A DNA stretch of 33,780 nucleotides from Pedobacter sp. UBA5917 (lineage in GTDB: Bacteria > Bacteroidota > Bacteroidia > Sphingobacteriales > Sphingobacteriaceae). The notes beneath the pieces were generated by a model. The model was not told where the DNA came from. It searched no databases and saw only the letters and a list, made by a program, of their open reading frames with translations. The stretch's first letter is position 1, and each line of letters begins with the position of its first letter. This document shows, one piece after another, positions 25,349-33,466 of the stretch. The translations under genes were made by a program, and so were the position numbers. Where the stretch lies: the NCBI RefSeq assembly GCF_002432345.1, contig NZ_DJDT01000208.1, positions 1 to 33,780 on the forward strand. Direction: 5' to 3'.

Positions 25349-25398
25349 CAGCAGCTGGTGGTTTGAAATACATATCCGCTCATAATATCACCTGCTGA
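25349..25398 (+). promoter_or_regulatory. Hairpin in the leader of the DUF6588-type gene
   Basis: TTCAGCAGCTGGTG and CACCTGCTGAA can pair with a small bulge; the second arm ends 12 bp before the start codon. It may be a leader structure that affects translation; no T run follows. Confidence 0.3.
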
Positions 25399-25409
25399 AG
25401 CCCCTATTG

Positions 25410-26474
25410 ATGAAAAAGTTATTATTTCTGATCAGTCTCTCCTTATTTCTTATCCAAAACGTTAATGCACAATTCAATTTCGAACAGTTAATCAAGGCTG
25501 GTCCCGCTGACGTTGAGAAACTCGTTGATGCTTATTCAAGACCACTTCTTTATGGTTTCGGGCTGGGGATGAACAGTGGATGGGCCAATACGGCCCAAAC
25601 GATAAAGCCATTGCATTTCGACCTTAGGATAATGGCAACCGGATCGCTGATTCCCACATCGAAACAAACATTCGACGTAACAGCCATCGGTTTATCAAGC
25701 AACCTTCGCCCTTCTGATCCGACTAAAATAAACTCTCCAACCTTTACCGGCAACAGATACAGTAATGGCCCATACATGGATCTTTTTGATGGAAATGGAA
25801 ATAAACTGATCTCCTTTGAACTTCCCAGTGCAGTTATCGAAAACGTTGTTCCAACGCCACAAGTTCAGCTTACAGTAGGTTTTGCGGCAAATACCGAGCT
25901 GATGGTAAGGGCAGCACCGAGAATAAAACTTGGCGAACGTTTTGGATCAATTTCGCTGTTCGGCCTCGGCATAAAACATAATATTGTGAGAGACTTTGTG
26001 GCGAAAGAAGTAAAGAAAACACCATTCGATTTTTCACTATTGATAGGCTTTAACAGGTTAAATTACAATAGAGGACTTAACCTTAGACCACTTGACGGTA
26101 TGATACCAGAAAATGCGGAACAGGCTACTGATTTTTTGGGCCAGAAAATATATGGCAAATTCGACAATTACCTCTTACAGGCTACTATTTCAAAAGAGAT
26201 TGATTTTTTTACTTCCTTTCTCTCCTTGGGCTATAGCATATCATCTGCTACCCTGGGATTAAAAGGAAATTTCCCTATTCCAAATAGTTTACGCAACGAT
26301 CAGGTGGCTTATATTACCTATCAGGATCCTTTTGAACTCAAAAGAACCTATCTTAAAACATTCCGTGGTGATGTTGGCTTTCAATTTAAATTTCCGGTTG
26401 TCAGAATTTATGGTTCCTATGGCTTTTCAGGAGGTTATGGAATGCTGAGCGCAGGTATTGGGCTGGGTTTTTAA
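25410..26474 (+). CDS. DUF6588-type exported barrel-like protein
   Basis: 354 residues from the ATG at 25410 (a TTG directly before it is not needed). A signal peptide ends near VNAQF. The next part, EQLIKAGPADVEKLVDAYSRPLLYGFGLGMNSGWANTA, is the entry block of the DUF6588 group, and the rest has alternating strands with a glycine-rich end (SYGFSGGYGMLSAGIGLGF). It is predicted to be an outer-membrane beta-barrel; its function is unknown. It lies 182 bp after GH97, so membership in the sus-like operon is doubtful. Confidence 0.75.
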   Translation: MKKLLFLISLSLFLIQNVNAQFNFEQLIKAGPADVEKLVDAYSRPLLYGFGLGMNSGWANTAQTIKPLHFDLRIMATGSLIPTSKQTFDVTAIGLSSNLRPSDPTKINSPTFTGNRYSNGPYMDLFDGNGNKLISFELPSAVIENVVPTPQVQLTVGFAANTELMVRAAPRIKLGERFGSISLFGLGIKHNIVRDFVAKEVKKTPFDFSLLIGFNRLNYNRGLNLRPLDGMIPENAEQATDFLGQKIYGKFDNYLLQATISKEIDFFTSFLSLGYSISSATLGLKGNFPIPNSLRNDQVAYITYQDPFELKRTYLKTFRGDVGFQFKFPVVRIYGSYGFSGGYGMLSAGIGLGF

Positions 26475-26502
26475 GGATTAATGCAATACTTGAGCGGTTT
26501 TT

Positions 26503-26871
26503 TCAAATATGATCGCCTCTTTTTAATGCCTTATTTTTCTTGCCCCAGGCACTCAATTGACAAAAAATAGGAAGAAATTCCAAAGCCATTGGTGTTAGTT
26601 CATATTCAACCCTTGGTGGAATCTCGGCGTAAACCGTTCTTTTAACCAGTTCATCCTGCTCAAGGGCACGTAACTGGAGTGTAAGCATTCTTTCAGTGAT
26701 ATATGGAAACTCCTTTTTCAGTTCGCCAAACCTCAATTTCCGGTTTCCAAGTTTATCCAATATTACAATTTTCCACCGCCCACCGATTTTGTTTGCCGCG
26801 TAGGTGAGATCGCATTCTGTTATAAACTTTTCGTTAAGGGTATAGGTCGAATTTTCTTTTCGTGCAGTCAT
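26503..26871 (-). CDS. HxlR-family transcriptional regulator
   Basis: 122 residues forming the standard HxlR winged helix: LTYAANKIGGRWKIVILDKL, LRFGELKKEFPYITERMLTLQLRALEQDELV and YAEIPPRVEYELTP. Cys20 (ITECDLTYA) is in the place of the conserved N-terminal Cys that senses quinones or disulphide stress in YodB/HypR-type members. It is transcribed away from the SDR gene, with a perfect palindrome in the gap, the usual layout of an autoregulated repressor and its target. The signal is inferred. Confidence 0.92.
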   Translation of the reverse strand: MTARKENSTYTLNEKFITECDLTYAANKIGGRWKIVILDKLGNRKLRFGELKKEFPYITERMLTLQLRALEQDELVKRTVYAEIPPRVEYELTPMALEFLPIFCQLSAWGKKNKALKRGDHI

Positions 26872-26875
26872 TACT

Positions 26876-26899
26876 TACAAATTTGTATGTACCATACAA
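26876..26899. promoter_or_regulatory. Overlapping operator palindromes in the HxlR-SDR gap
   Basis: TACAAATTTGTA (26876-26887) and TTGTATGTACCATACAA (26883-26899, 7-3-7) are both perfect inverted repeats and share the GTA half. They lie 5-28 bp upstream of the HxlR start codon, over its expected promoter. Confidence 0.6.
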
Positions 26900-26969
26900 G
26901 TGGTTGTACATCCAATAAAAATACGCGGTATCGGTTATTATTGCAAGGTAATTTTAATCGCGAAGAAAT

Positions 26970-27722
26970 ATGGATTTATATTTAAAAGGAAAAACCGCAC
27001 TGGTAACCGGTGCATCCAAAGGCATTGGCAGGGCAATAGCAAAAGAACTGGCTGCAGAAGGTGTAAAAGTTTTCGCTACCGGCCGCAACCTCGATTCGTT
27101 AAACAGTCTTTATAGTGAGATTATTGCAAATGGTGGCCATGCGCCAGTTGTTTTTGCGCAGGACCTCCTAGCGCCCGATGCACCTGCAAAAATTGCTTCC
27201 GCTGCATTATCCGCACTGGGCCACATAGACATCCTGGTTAACAATGCAGGGCAAAGCCAACCTGCTGATGTTGCCGGACCGGAAGAACCATGGAATATAT
27301 CAATGGCTTTAGATTTTGAACGCCCGAGGCAGCTTACCCAGGCCCTAATACCGCATTTTATGGCCCGTAAACAGGGTACTATCTTAAATTTGACCAGTAC
27401 TTACGAATTGCGCTCGTTAAATGTTTCTGCTGTGGCCAAGGCTGCTTTGGCGATGTGGGCTAAACAGCTTTCGGCCGAATTGGGCAAATACGGCATCAGG
27501 GTAAACTGTTTGCAACCCGGACTTATTGATACTGATAATATACGCCCGTATTTCCCTGGCAACGAAGGCCAGAAATATGCGGAAACTGAAATACCGCTAC
27601 AACATTTTGGGGAGGTACAGGATATGGCAGATATGGCCGTATTCCTGGTGTCGCCGCGTGCGAAATACATTACCGGCACGGTTTCTATTGTAGATGGCGG
27701 AGGCCGTCGTTCGGCATTTTGA
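26970..27722 (+). CDS. SDR-family oxidoreductase-like protein without the catalytic Tyr
   Basis: 250 residues, classical SDR length. The cofactor motif TGASKGIG (13-20) and NNAG (91-94) are present, as is the usual end YGIRVNCLQPGLIDT and TGTVSIVDGGG. The active-site region is odd: Ser143 (NLTSTYEL) is there and Lys157 (VAKAAL) follows, but the YxxxK position four residues before Lys157 is Ser153. Ser-to-Lys spacing is 14 instead of the usual 17, consistent with loss of three residues that included the Tyr. It may be inactive as a reductase or use another residue (Tyr145 is near). The divergent HxlR gene probably controls it. The SDR fold is certain. Confidence 0.9.
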   Translation: MDLYLKGKTALVTGASKGIGRAIAKELAAEGVKVFATGRNLDSLNSLYSEIIANGGHAPVVFAQDLLAPDAPAKIASAALSALGHIDILVNNAGQSQPADVAGPEEPWNISMALDFERPRQLTQALIPHFMARKQGTILNLTSTYELRSLNVSAVAKAALAMWAKQLSAELGKYGIRVNCLQPGLIDTDNIRPYFPGNEGQKYAETEIPLQHFGEVQDMADMAVFLVSPRAKYITGTVSIVDGGGRRSAF

Positions 27723-27873
27723 GCTAAGGTCAATAATTTACAGCTATAAGTATCCCGCAACGAATAACATTGAAGACTTTAATTCCTAAAAATCGGGACT
27801 ATTAAAGGTTATTATATTCTTCTATACCTCTCTGCTTAAATAATGATATATGCTAAGGTTTAAATTCCTGGTT

Positions 27874-28188
27874 TTACCAAACGGGCCTGTCCTGTTCGGC
27901 AACCACATTTCTCCATAAAATGTAGCCAAGTCTGCTGCAGCTTTCGGCAACGAGGTATTCTACATCTGCAGGTACATCATTTATAATCCGGTAGCGGATT
28001 TTGTATTTTTGATTGTAGCTAAGCTGTATATCAAGGTAGTGTGCTGAAGATCTTCTGCCCGAAAGTGCTGTTAAATGAAAGTCCTGCAATTCTTTTGCAG
28101 CCCGCTGTAACCTGCTGTTCATAATTTTGGCCAGCGCCTGCTCCTGCTTAAATTCCGTTTCTAAAATAGCGACTACCTTAACTTTCAT
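27874..28188 (-). CDS. Small unknown protein
   Basis: 104 residues with an N-terminal helix rich in Lys/Glu/Gln and a C-terminal half of strands (YLDIQLSYNQKYKIRYRI, VEYLVAESCSRLGYILWRN). It has no signal peptide or membrane segment. It stands alone on the minus strand; no family is recognised. Composition is normal for a real gene. Confidence 0.6.
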   Translation of the reverse strand: MKVKVVAILETEFKQEQALAKIMNSRLQRAAKELQDFHLTALSGRRSSAHYLDIQLSYNQKYKIRYRIINDVPADVEYLVAESCSRLGYILWRNVVAEQDRPVW

Positions 28189-28530
28189 AGGCCGAAATTA
28201 CCATCTTTAAAATCATTTACAAAGCCCTTTCCGGTAACTGGCTGTAAACGAGAAACAATTTATTTTTACACAAAAAAACGGCATAACAACATCAATAAAG
28301 CATATTTTCAGCTTTAATACTGTAAAAGCAACAGCCTCAGATGGCTACCTGCAAACGGGTGTACACTTACTTTAACTATAAGTTTTTTCAGCCTGAAATT
28401 TTATAGCATATTTCCAATGTTAGCTAACGCCACAACTCTTAGCTATAACTTTTTTTCAAACAATTTCAATGTTCTTTTCTTTCGTCACAAAAAAGTAATA
28501 TATTGTATCCACTAAACTAAACCACATTGT
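28189..28530. other. Spacer without a recognised gene
   Basis: AT-rich, with two similar stretches, ACTATAAGTTTTTTC and GCTATAACTTTTTTTC, about 70 bp apart. I see no coding frame, hairpin or known RNA here. The promoter of the small gene at 28531 must lie at its right end (a TAATATATTG stretch is a weak candidate). Confidence 0.4.
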
Positions 28531-28632
28531 ATGATTGAAATGATCAACCTAAGTATCGGATTGTTTTCTGTACTAACCAGTATCGGAATCCTGGTGTTTC
28601 TTTGCAAACCAAGCCGTCAGGAGGAAGAGTAA
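28531..28632 (+). CDS. 33-residue single-pass membrane protein
   Basis: MIEMINLSIGLFSVLTSIGI continues into LVFLCKPSRQEEE: one hydrophobic helix (about residues 6-25) followed by Cys-Lys and a charged tail. It is flanked by an AT-rich promoter-like region and a strong terminator only 1-34 bp after the stop, so it looks like a self-contained transcription unit. The alternative is a short regulatory RNA whose ORF is incidental. Function unknown. Confidence 0.6.
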   Translation: MIEMINLSIGLFSVLTSIGILVFLCKPSRQEEE

Positions 28633-28666
28633 AAAAAAGCCGGATATCCATTTATCCGGCTTTTTT
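28633..28666 (+). terminator. Rho-independent terminator of the 33-residue gene
   Basis: GCCGGATA (28639-28646) pairs perfectly with TATCCGGC (28653-28660), flanked by A6 before and T6 after, which extends the stem. It is the strongest intrinsic terminator in the window. Confidence 0.92.
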
Positions 28667-28877
28667 ATTGTCATTTCAAGATCAGAATCAAGAAACCACA
28701 AAAGATTTCAAATTGCCGAAAAAGCAACCTTAAACTGCTTATTTTCAGCAAAAAAGACGCTATCATAATCAAAAAACAGCTTCACGATTGTTGGGCAATA
28801 ACCCTTTTAAATCAAAAAAACACAAACCAATAGCTTAGAGCAGGTGTTACTATTACACAAGTTTTAATCTATTTATT

Positions 28878-29363
28878 ATGAATTACAATCAGATCACCTA
28901 CAGCAATCTTCTAGAATTATCTCATAGCGATTATACCCTTACCTCAGGCGAAGCAAACATTAAAGGCTGGCCGGTAAAAACAGGCGAAAACCGGATTGGT
29001 AAAGTGGCTGACCTGCTTTTTGATCCCGAAGCAGACACTGTGCGTTATGTTATAGTTTTGCTTGATGAAGGTACCACATCCGTAGAAGATAAAAAGATAT
29101 TGGTACCGATCGGCCTTATCGATCTTGATACCAATGAAAAACAGATCCTTGCACCTGATTTTCACCAGGAACAATTGGAAGCTATGCCAAGGTATATTAT
29201 GGACGAGGTTACTCCTGAAATGGAAAACCACATCAGGAAGGTTATTGGCAGTCCTGCAGCATTAACAATGGAAGATGAAGCAGTTGAAATAGACAGGGCA
29301 AATTTCTATCGTCACCACCATTTCGACAAGAATATCATTCCGCAAGATCATCGCAACAATTAA
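28878..29363 (+). CDS. PRC-barrel domain protein
   Basis: 161 residues. The PRC-barrel lies at about 20-100 (IKGWPVKTGENRIGKVADLLFDPEADTVRYVIVLLDE, then KKILVPIGLIDLD). A helical segment with EMENHIRKVIG and a His-rich tail (YRHHHFDKNIIPQDH) follow. There is no signal peptide, so it is cytosolic. PRC-barrel proteins of this size are often stress-associated in Bacteroidota and soil bacteria; the precise role is unknown. It has its own terminator. Confidence 0.88.
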   Translation: MNYNQITYSNLLELSHSDYTLTSGEANIKGWPVKTGENRIGKVADLLFDPEADTVRYVIVLLDEGTTSVEDKKILVPIGLIDLDTNEKQILAPDFHQEQLEAMPRYIMDEVTPEMENHIRKVIGSPAALTMEDEAVEIDRANFYRHHHFDKNIIPQDHRNN

Positions 29364-29380
29364 TATTTTTAAATATATCA

Positions 29381-29424
29381 GCCTTCCAAAGCAGGAAGAG
29401 TTCTGATCACTTTGGAGCTTTTTT
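29381..29424 (+). terminator. Terminator after the PRC-barrel gene
   Basis: TCCAAAG (29385-29391) pairs with CTTTGGA (29410-29416); the outer GC/GC pairing continues after a small bulge, and a T6 run follows. Confidence 0.65.
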
Positions 29425-29430
29425 AGCTTT

Positions 29431-29500
29431 TGTCACATTGAGCTTGTCGAAACGCCGTTCATGATATTATGGATGATCCTTCGACAAGCTCAGGATGACA
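29431..29500. repeat. Palindromic repeat bounded by TGTCA/TGACA, copy 2
   Basis: TGTCACATTGAGCTTGTCGAA at the left and TTCGACAAGCTCAGGATGACA at the right are near-perfect inverted arms of a 70-bp element. It matches the element at 7128-7200 in both arms but not in the centre. Confidence 0.7.
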
Positions 29501-29638
29501 AATTTCTATATTAATAATTCAATCTTATCATCTGATTCGGGCATTCGGCCAGATTCTCCATCTTTTTGAAAATTTTATCCATTTAGATTCCGGTTAATTG
29601 GTTTATCTTAGCATATTCTTAAATTAATACGACTCAAA

Positions 29639-30166
29639 ATGAAAAATTTCAGATTAACCCTTTTAGCCATCTGCTTGCTTTGCAGCATAAACCTATCGGC
29701 AAAAAGCATTGCCCAAGATACACTGCACCTGGTACGAGAAGATCAGTTTTTGCGTTATCCACTGGGAACATCCAACAGTTTCAGATCGTTCGAAAATGCC
29801 AACAAAAAATTAATTTCGAGTACAGGCGATAAAGTTAAGGCTTATCAAAACGGAAGCACGGCCCCGACGAAAATGTTCGCCCTGCAAAAAAGCTATGTAA
29901 GATTTTACCCCGATAAAAACACAAAAAAACTGGAGCTGATCAATTCGATTATACTGGGTAACGAAATTCCATTGCAAAATGGGGTAACAGTTGGAATGGA
30001 CCGCGCTACATTTTTTAAACAGATGAATATTCCGGATGGAAACACAAGTGCCAATACTGTAGAAATTACTTCTAAAACTGCAGGTATCAGTCATTTTTAC
30101 CAGTTTAATGATAATAAACTAAGTAGCATCAAGATTTTTTCCAAGCTGTTTTATCAAAAAGATTAA
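29639..30166 (+). CDS. Exported protein of unknown function
   Basis: 175 residues with a Sec signal peptide (MKNFRLTLLAICLLCSINLS, cleavage near AKS-IAQ). The mature part is Lys/Asn-rich; a VTVGMDRATFFKQMNI stretch and the strand-like end ISHFYQFNDNKLSSIKIFS recall small periplasmic lipoprotein-like domains, but no family is recognised. Confidence 0.72.
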   Translation: MKNFRLTLLAICLLCSINLSAKSIAQDTLHLVREDQFLRYPLGTSNSFRSFENANKKLISSTGDKVKAYQNGSTAPTKMFALQKSYVRFYPDKNTKKLELINSIILGNEIPLQNGVTVGMDRATFFKQMNIPDGNTSANTVEITSKTAGISHFYQFNDNKLSSIKIFSKLFYQKD

Positions 30167-30329
30167 AGTGATTGTTACCATTTAAATAAACCACTCTTTT
30201 TTGTGGGGGAAATAGCGTGCGATAGCCATCAACCCTCAAAAACAGAGAAAAATCGCACAAAAGAGATTTATCTCCAAACAATTTTTTCTTCCTGCTGTTT
30301 TTGAGATTAAAATCTGATTATACACTCAC

Positions 30330-31184
30330 ATGGTAGAAAAATACACTCCTGCAGGTCATGCTTCGGCAGCCAGCGTGATCACAACATTCGCTATCGGCAT
30401 TGTTGCCTCGCTCCTCTTACCGCTTTTTTACATCATTCTTTCGCAGTTAATCCCAAATATCTGGTTTATTGCCATCTGTGCTTTCTTATTGGGTATGGGC
30501 CTTGGACTGACGATCAATCTTGGCATCAAAATCGGTAAGATCAGAAACTTCCAGATTGCACTTTTAATTGCCATTGTATGCAGTTTGCTTGCCTTTTATG
30601 TGCAATGGGTTTTCTTTGATGCGGTAATGTATAGTCGGCGTGGCTTTACTTTTAGCCAGAGTTCAACCGACCTAAAACAACTGATATTGGATATGGGATT
30701 CCTGTTTGTACATCCCGGTATTCTTTTTAAAGAGATTGTAGCCTTAAACGAAATCGGTACTTTCCGCATACAGGGGAGCAGCAATATTTCAGGCATTTTA
30801 TTATGGGTAATCTGGATGGGCGAATTTTTGGTCATTATTGGTGGCACTCTGCTGATTGTAGGAAACGGACAGGTTAAACTCCCTTATTCAGAACTGAACG
30901 ATCAGTGGATGACGCCTCGTAAACCTGGTTTGCTTATCCCTTTTGTTCAGGATAAAGAACATTTGATAAGCCAGCTGAATAAGAGGAATTTTGATGCTTT
31001 GAAAAACAATCCTGAAGTACTAAGGGAACCTGAGTACGGCGAGGTGGTAATTTATGAAGCGCTGGGCGATCCTACAAAATACATTTCAGTATTAAATGTT
31101 ACTGCGCCTTCGGGCAGGAACAAACAGGCCAAGAAAAAAACAGTGTTGTCTCATTACCCACTCCCAAACCACCCGGCCATCTGA
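30330..31184 (+). CDS. Multi-pass membrane protein, unknown
   Basis: 284 residues. Four hydrophobic segments lie at about 15-37, 42-62, 74-95 and 155-177. A soluble C-terminal part of about 100 residues (QVKLPYSELNDQW..., EYGEVVIYEALGDPTKYISVLNV) and a basic end follow. No motif is recognised. It stands alone between two spacers. Confidence 0.75.
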   Translation: MVEKYTPAGHASAASVITTFAIGIVASLLLPLFYIILSQLIPNIWFIAICAFLLGMGLGLTINLGIKIGKIRNFQIALLIAIVCSLLAFYVQWVFFDAVMYSRRGFTFSQSSTDLKQLILDMGFLFVHPGILFKEIVALNEIGTFRIQGSSNISGILLWVIWMGEFLVIIGGTLLIVGNGQVKLPYSELNDQWMTPRKPGLLIPFVQDKEHLISQLNKRNFDALKNNPEVLREPEYGEVVIYEALGDPTKYISVLNVTAPSGRNKQAKKKTVLSHYPLPNHPAI

Positions 31185-31241
31185 TCTTTTTTTTAAGAGC
31201 TCTTTGCTATCCCTAGTCCTTATTAGGTTTTGGCCCTAAAA

Positions 31242-31261
31242 AATCCGATAACTATCGGATT
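31242..31261. repeat. Perfect short hairpin downstream of the membrane protein gene
   Basis: AATCCGATA (31242-31250) pairs with TATCGGATT (31253-31261). No T run follows, so terminator function is uncertain. Confidence 0.4.
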
Positions 31262-31317
31262 GAGATGAGCTTGCATGTTTAATACTTTTAATTACTTTAA
31301 ATTTTGCGTCGTGTAAG

Positions 31318-31406
31318 CTTAAGTGGCCTCAGGTGTCTTAGGTGGTCATAAAAAAACAAAAGGCTGCTATTTAATTAACCACCTCAGCCACCTGAGAACA
31401 TCTAAG
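31318..31406. repeat. CTCAGGTG palindromic repeat, copy 2 (inverted relative to 7330)
   Basis: GCCTCAGGTGTCTTAGGTGGT at the left faces ACCACCTCAGCCACCTGAG and AACATCTAAG at the right. The right end reversed matches the left arm of the copy at 7330-7407. The surrounding spacer (31185-31636) holds no gene that I can support and ends in AT-rich sequence. Confidence 0.6.
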
Positions 31407-31636
31407 ATGTTAAATATCTTTTCTTTTTTAAGATCTATTTAATGTTCATTAAATAATGAACATGTTATTGATCACAATATTGACATGCATTTTTGCCTTT
31501 TATTAAATTTTATTTTTTTTTTAAAGTAATTTTTGTTTTCCACCGTCTTAATTATTGTAATTGCCTTTCGGGCTGGAAGGTATTAAAATATTGACCCAAA
31601 AAATGCAGCTTTGATTGCTGCATAAAATTAAACATA

Positions 31637-33466
31637 ATGGCAAGAAAACAATTAAACAGCGGGAATGCACCGGGCGTAGAATTATCAAAAGCGAAGATAA
31701 ACAGGGAAACATTAGGCCATGTTGCACGATTGCTCACTTATTTAAAACCATACCGTAATCAATTTATAGCCGCTTTATTCTTCCTGTTCCTTTCAAGTTT
31801 AGTCGGCCTATCGTTCCCAACATTTATCGGTGCATTAATTGATACTGCCCAGGGTAAACACACTAATAGTTTTCTTCCGGCCAGTATCCAGGGTATTTTG
31901 CTATTGGCCTTTGTTGTGCTGGCATTGCAGGCCGTTGTATCTTATTTCCGTATATTATGGTTTGTAAACGTAGCAGAACGCTCACTGGCCGACATCAGAC
32001 GCGACACCTATTTCAAATTGATCACCCTACCGATGAACTTCTTCTCCAACCGCAGGGTTGGTGAGCTTAACAGCAGGATATCGGCCGATTTATCGCAGGT
32101 TCAGGATACACTTACCACCACAATTGCCGAAATGTTAAGGCAGGCCATCCTGTTGGTGGGCGGTATTGTTTTTATGGCTGTTATTTCTAAAAAACTCATT
32201 TTTGCATTGTTGCTTGTATTACCTGTAATGGTGGTATTTGCCGTGCTGTTCGGTAAATTCATCAAAAAAATCTCGCGTCAGGCACAGGATAAAATGGCCG
32301 AATCCAATACCATTGTAGAAGAAACCCTGATGGGCATTGGCAATGTAAAGGCTTTTGTAAACGAATGGTACGAGGCCACGCGTTACCGCAATACCATCCG
32401 CGAGGTAGCCAATATTGCCATTAAAGGTGCAAAATACAGGGGCATGTTTGTTTCTTTCATTGTACTGTGTGTTTTCGGCGGCATTTTGGCCGTGGTGGGC
32501 TATGGCTGTGTGCTGGTAAGTCAGCACGAAATTACCTTTGGCGAGCTGTTAAAATTCTCCCTTTATGCCATGTTTCTGGGCAGTTCGCTGGGCAGTTTCC
32601 CCGAGCTGTTCGCCAACCTGCAAAAGGCTGTAGGAGCCAGCGAAAGGGTGCTCGAAATACTGGCAGAAAAAGGTGAGGCCGTATCCATTAATGAAAAAGA
32701 TAACGTGGTTGACCAGAAAATTGAGGGGAACCTAGGTTTTAGCCATGTTAATTTCGCCTATCCTTCGCGACCGGAAGTGGAGGTACTTAAGGATATATCT
32801 TTCGAAGCCAAAGCCGGACAAAAAGTAGCAATTGTAGGGCCAAGTGGCTCCGGAAAGTCGACAACAGCAGGATTGATCCTTCAATTTTATCATCCACAGG
32901 CCGGCGGAATATTTTTTGATGGAAAACCTGCGGCAGCCTATTCTCTTGCCGATATCAGGAACCAGGTGGCCATCGTACCTCAGGATGTGATGTTATTCGG
33001 TGGAACTATACTCGAAAACATTGCTTATGGCCGGTTAAATGCAAGCAAAGCAGAAATTATGGAGGCGGCCAAAAGGGCAAATGCACACGATTTTATCAGC
33101 TCATTTCCTGAAGCTTACGAAACCGTAGTGGGCGAGCGTGGGGTAAAACTATCGGGCGGACAGCGCCAGCGCATTGCTATTGCCCGTGCATTGCTAAAAA
33201 ACCCATCAATATTGATTTTGGATGAGGCCACCTCTTCACTGGATTCGGAATCGGAACGTTTGGTACAGGAAGCACTCGAAGAACTGATGAAGGGCCGTAC
33301 CTCAATCATCATTGCACACCGCTTATCTACCATACGAGAAGCCGATAAGATTATCGTAGTAGAAGACGGCAAGATCGTTGAATCGGGTACGCACCGCGAA
33401 TTGATTGATAACGAACAGGGGTTATACCGTTATCTAAGTGGTTTACAGTTTGAGGTTGGAGCATAA
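31637..33466 (+). CDS. ABC exporter, fused membrane and ATP-binding domains (MsbA/BmrA type)
   Basis: 609 residues. Residues of about 30-330 are the six-helix exporter domain (FIAALFFLFLSSLVGLSFPT, VVSYFRILWFVNVAERSLADIRRDTY). The nucleotide-binding domain follows, with Walker A GPSGSGKST (401-409), Q-loop IVPQDVMLF, signature LSGGQ (505-509), Walker B ILILDEA (Asp529, Glu530) and switch His561 (AHRLST). All catalytic residues are intact, so a homodimer should be active. Relatives move lipids or drugs out of the cytosol; the substrate here is unknown. It has no partner gene on either side. Confidence 0.95.
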   Translation: MARKQLNSGNAPGVELSKAKINRETLGHVARLLTYLKPYRNQFIAALFFLFLSSLVGLSFPTFIGALIDTAQGKHTNSFLPASIQGILLLAFVVLALQAVVSYFRILWFVNVAERSLADIRRDTYFKLITLPMNFFSNRRVGELNSRISADLSQVQDTLTTTIAEMLRQAILLVGGIVFMAVISKKLIFALLLVLPVMVVFAVLFGKFIKKISRQAQDKMAESNTIVEETLMGIGNVKAFVNEWYEATRYRNTIREVANIAIKGAKYRGMFVSFIVLCVFGGILAVVGYGCVLVSQHEITFGELLKFSLYAMFLGSSLGSFPELFANLQKAVGASERVLEILAEKGEAVSINEKDNVVDQKIEGNLGFSHVNFAYPSRPEVEVLKDISFEAKAGQKVAIVGPSGSGKSTTAGLILQFYHPQAGGIFFDGKPAAAYSLADIRNQVAIVPQDVMLFGGTILENIAYGRLNASKAEIMEAAKRANAHDFISSFPEAYETVVGERGVKLSGGQRQRIAIARALLKNPSILILDEATSSLDSESERLVQEALEELMKGRTSIIIAHRLSTIREADKIIVVEDGKIVESGTHRELIDNEQGLYRYLSGLQFEVGA

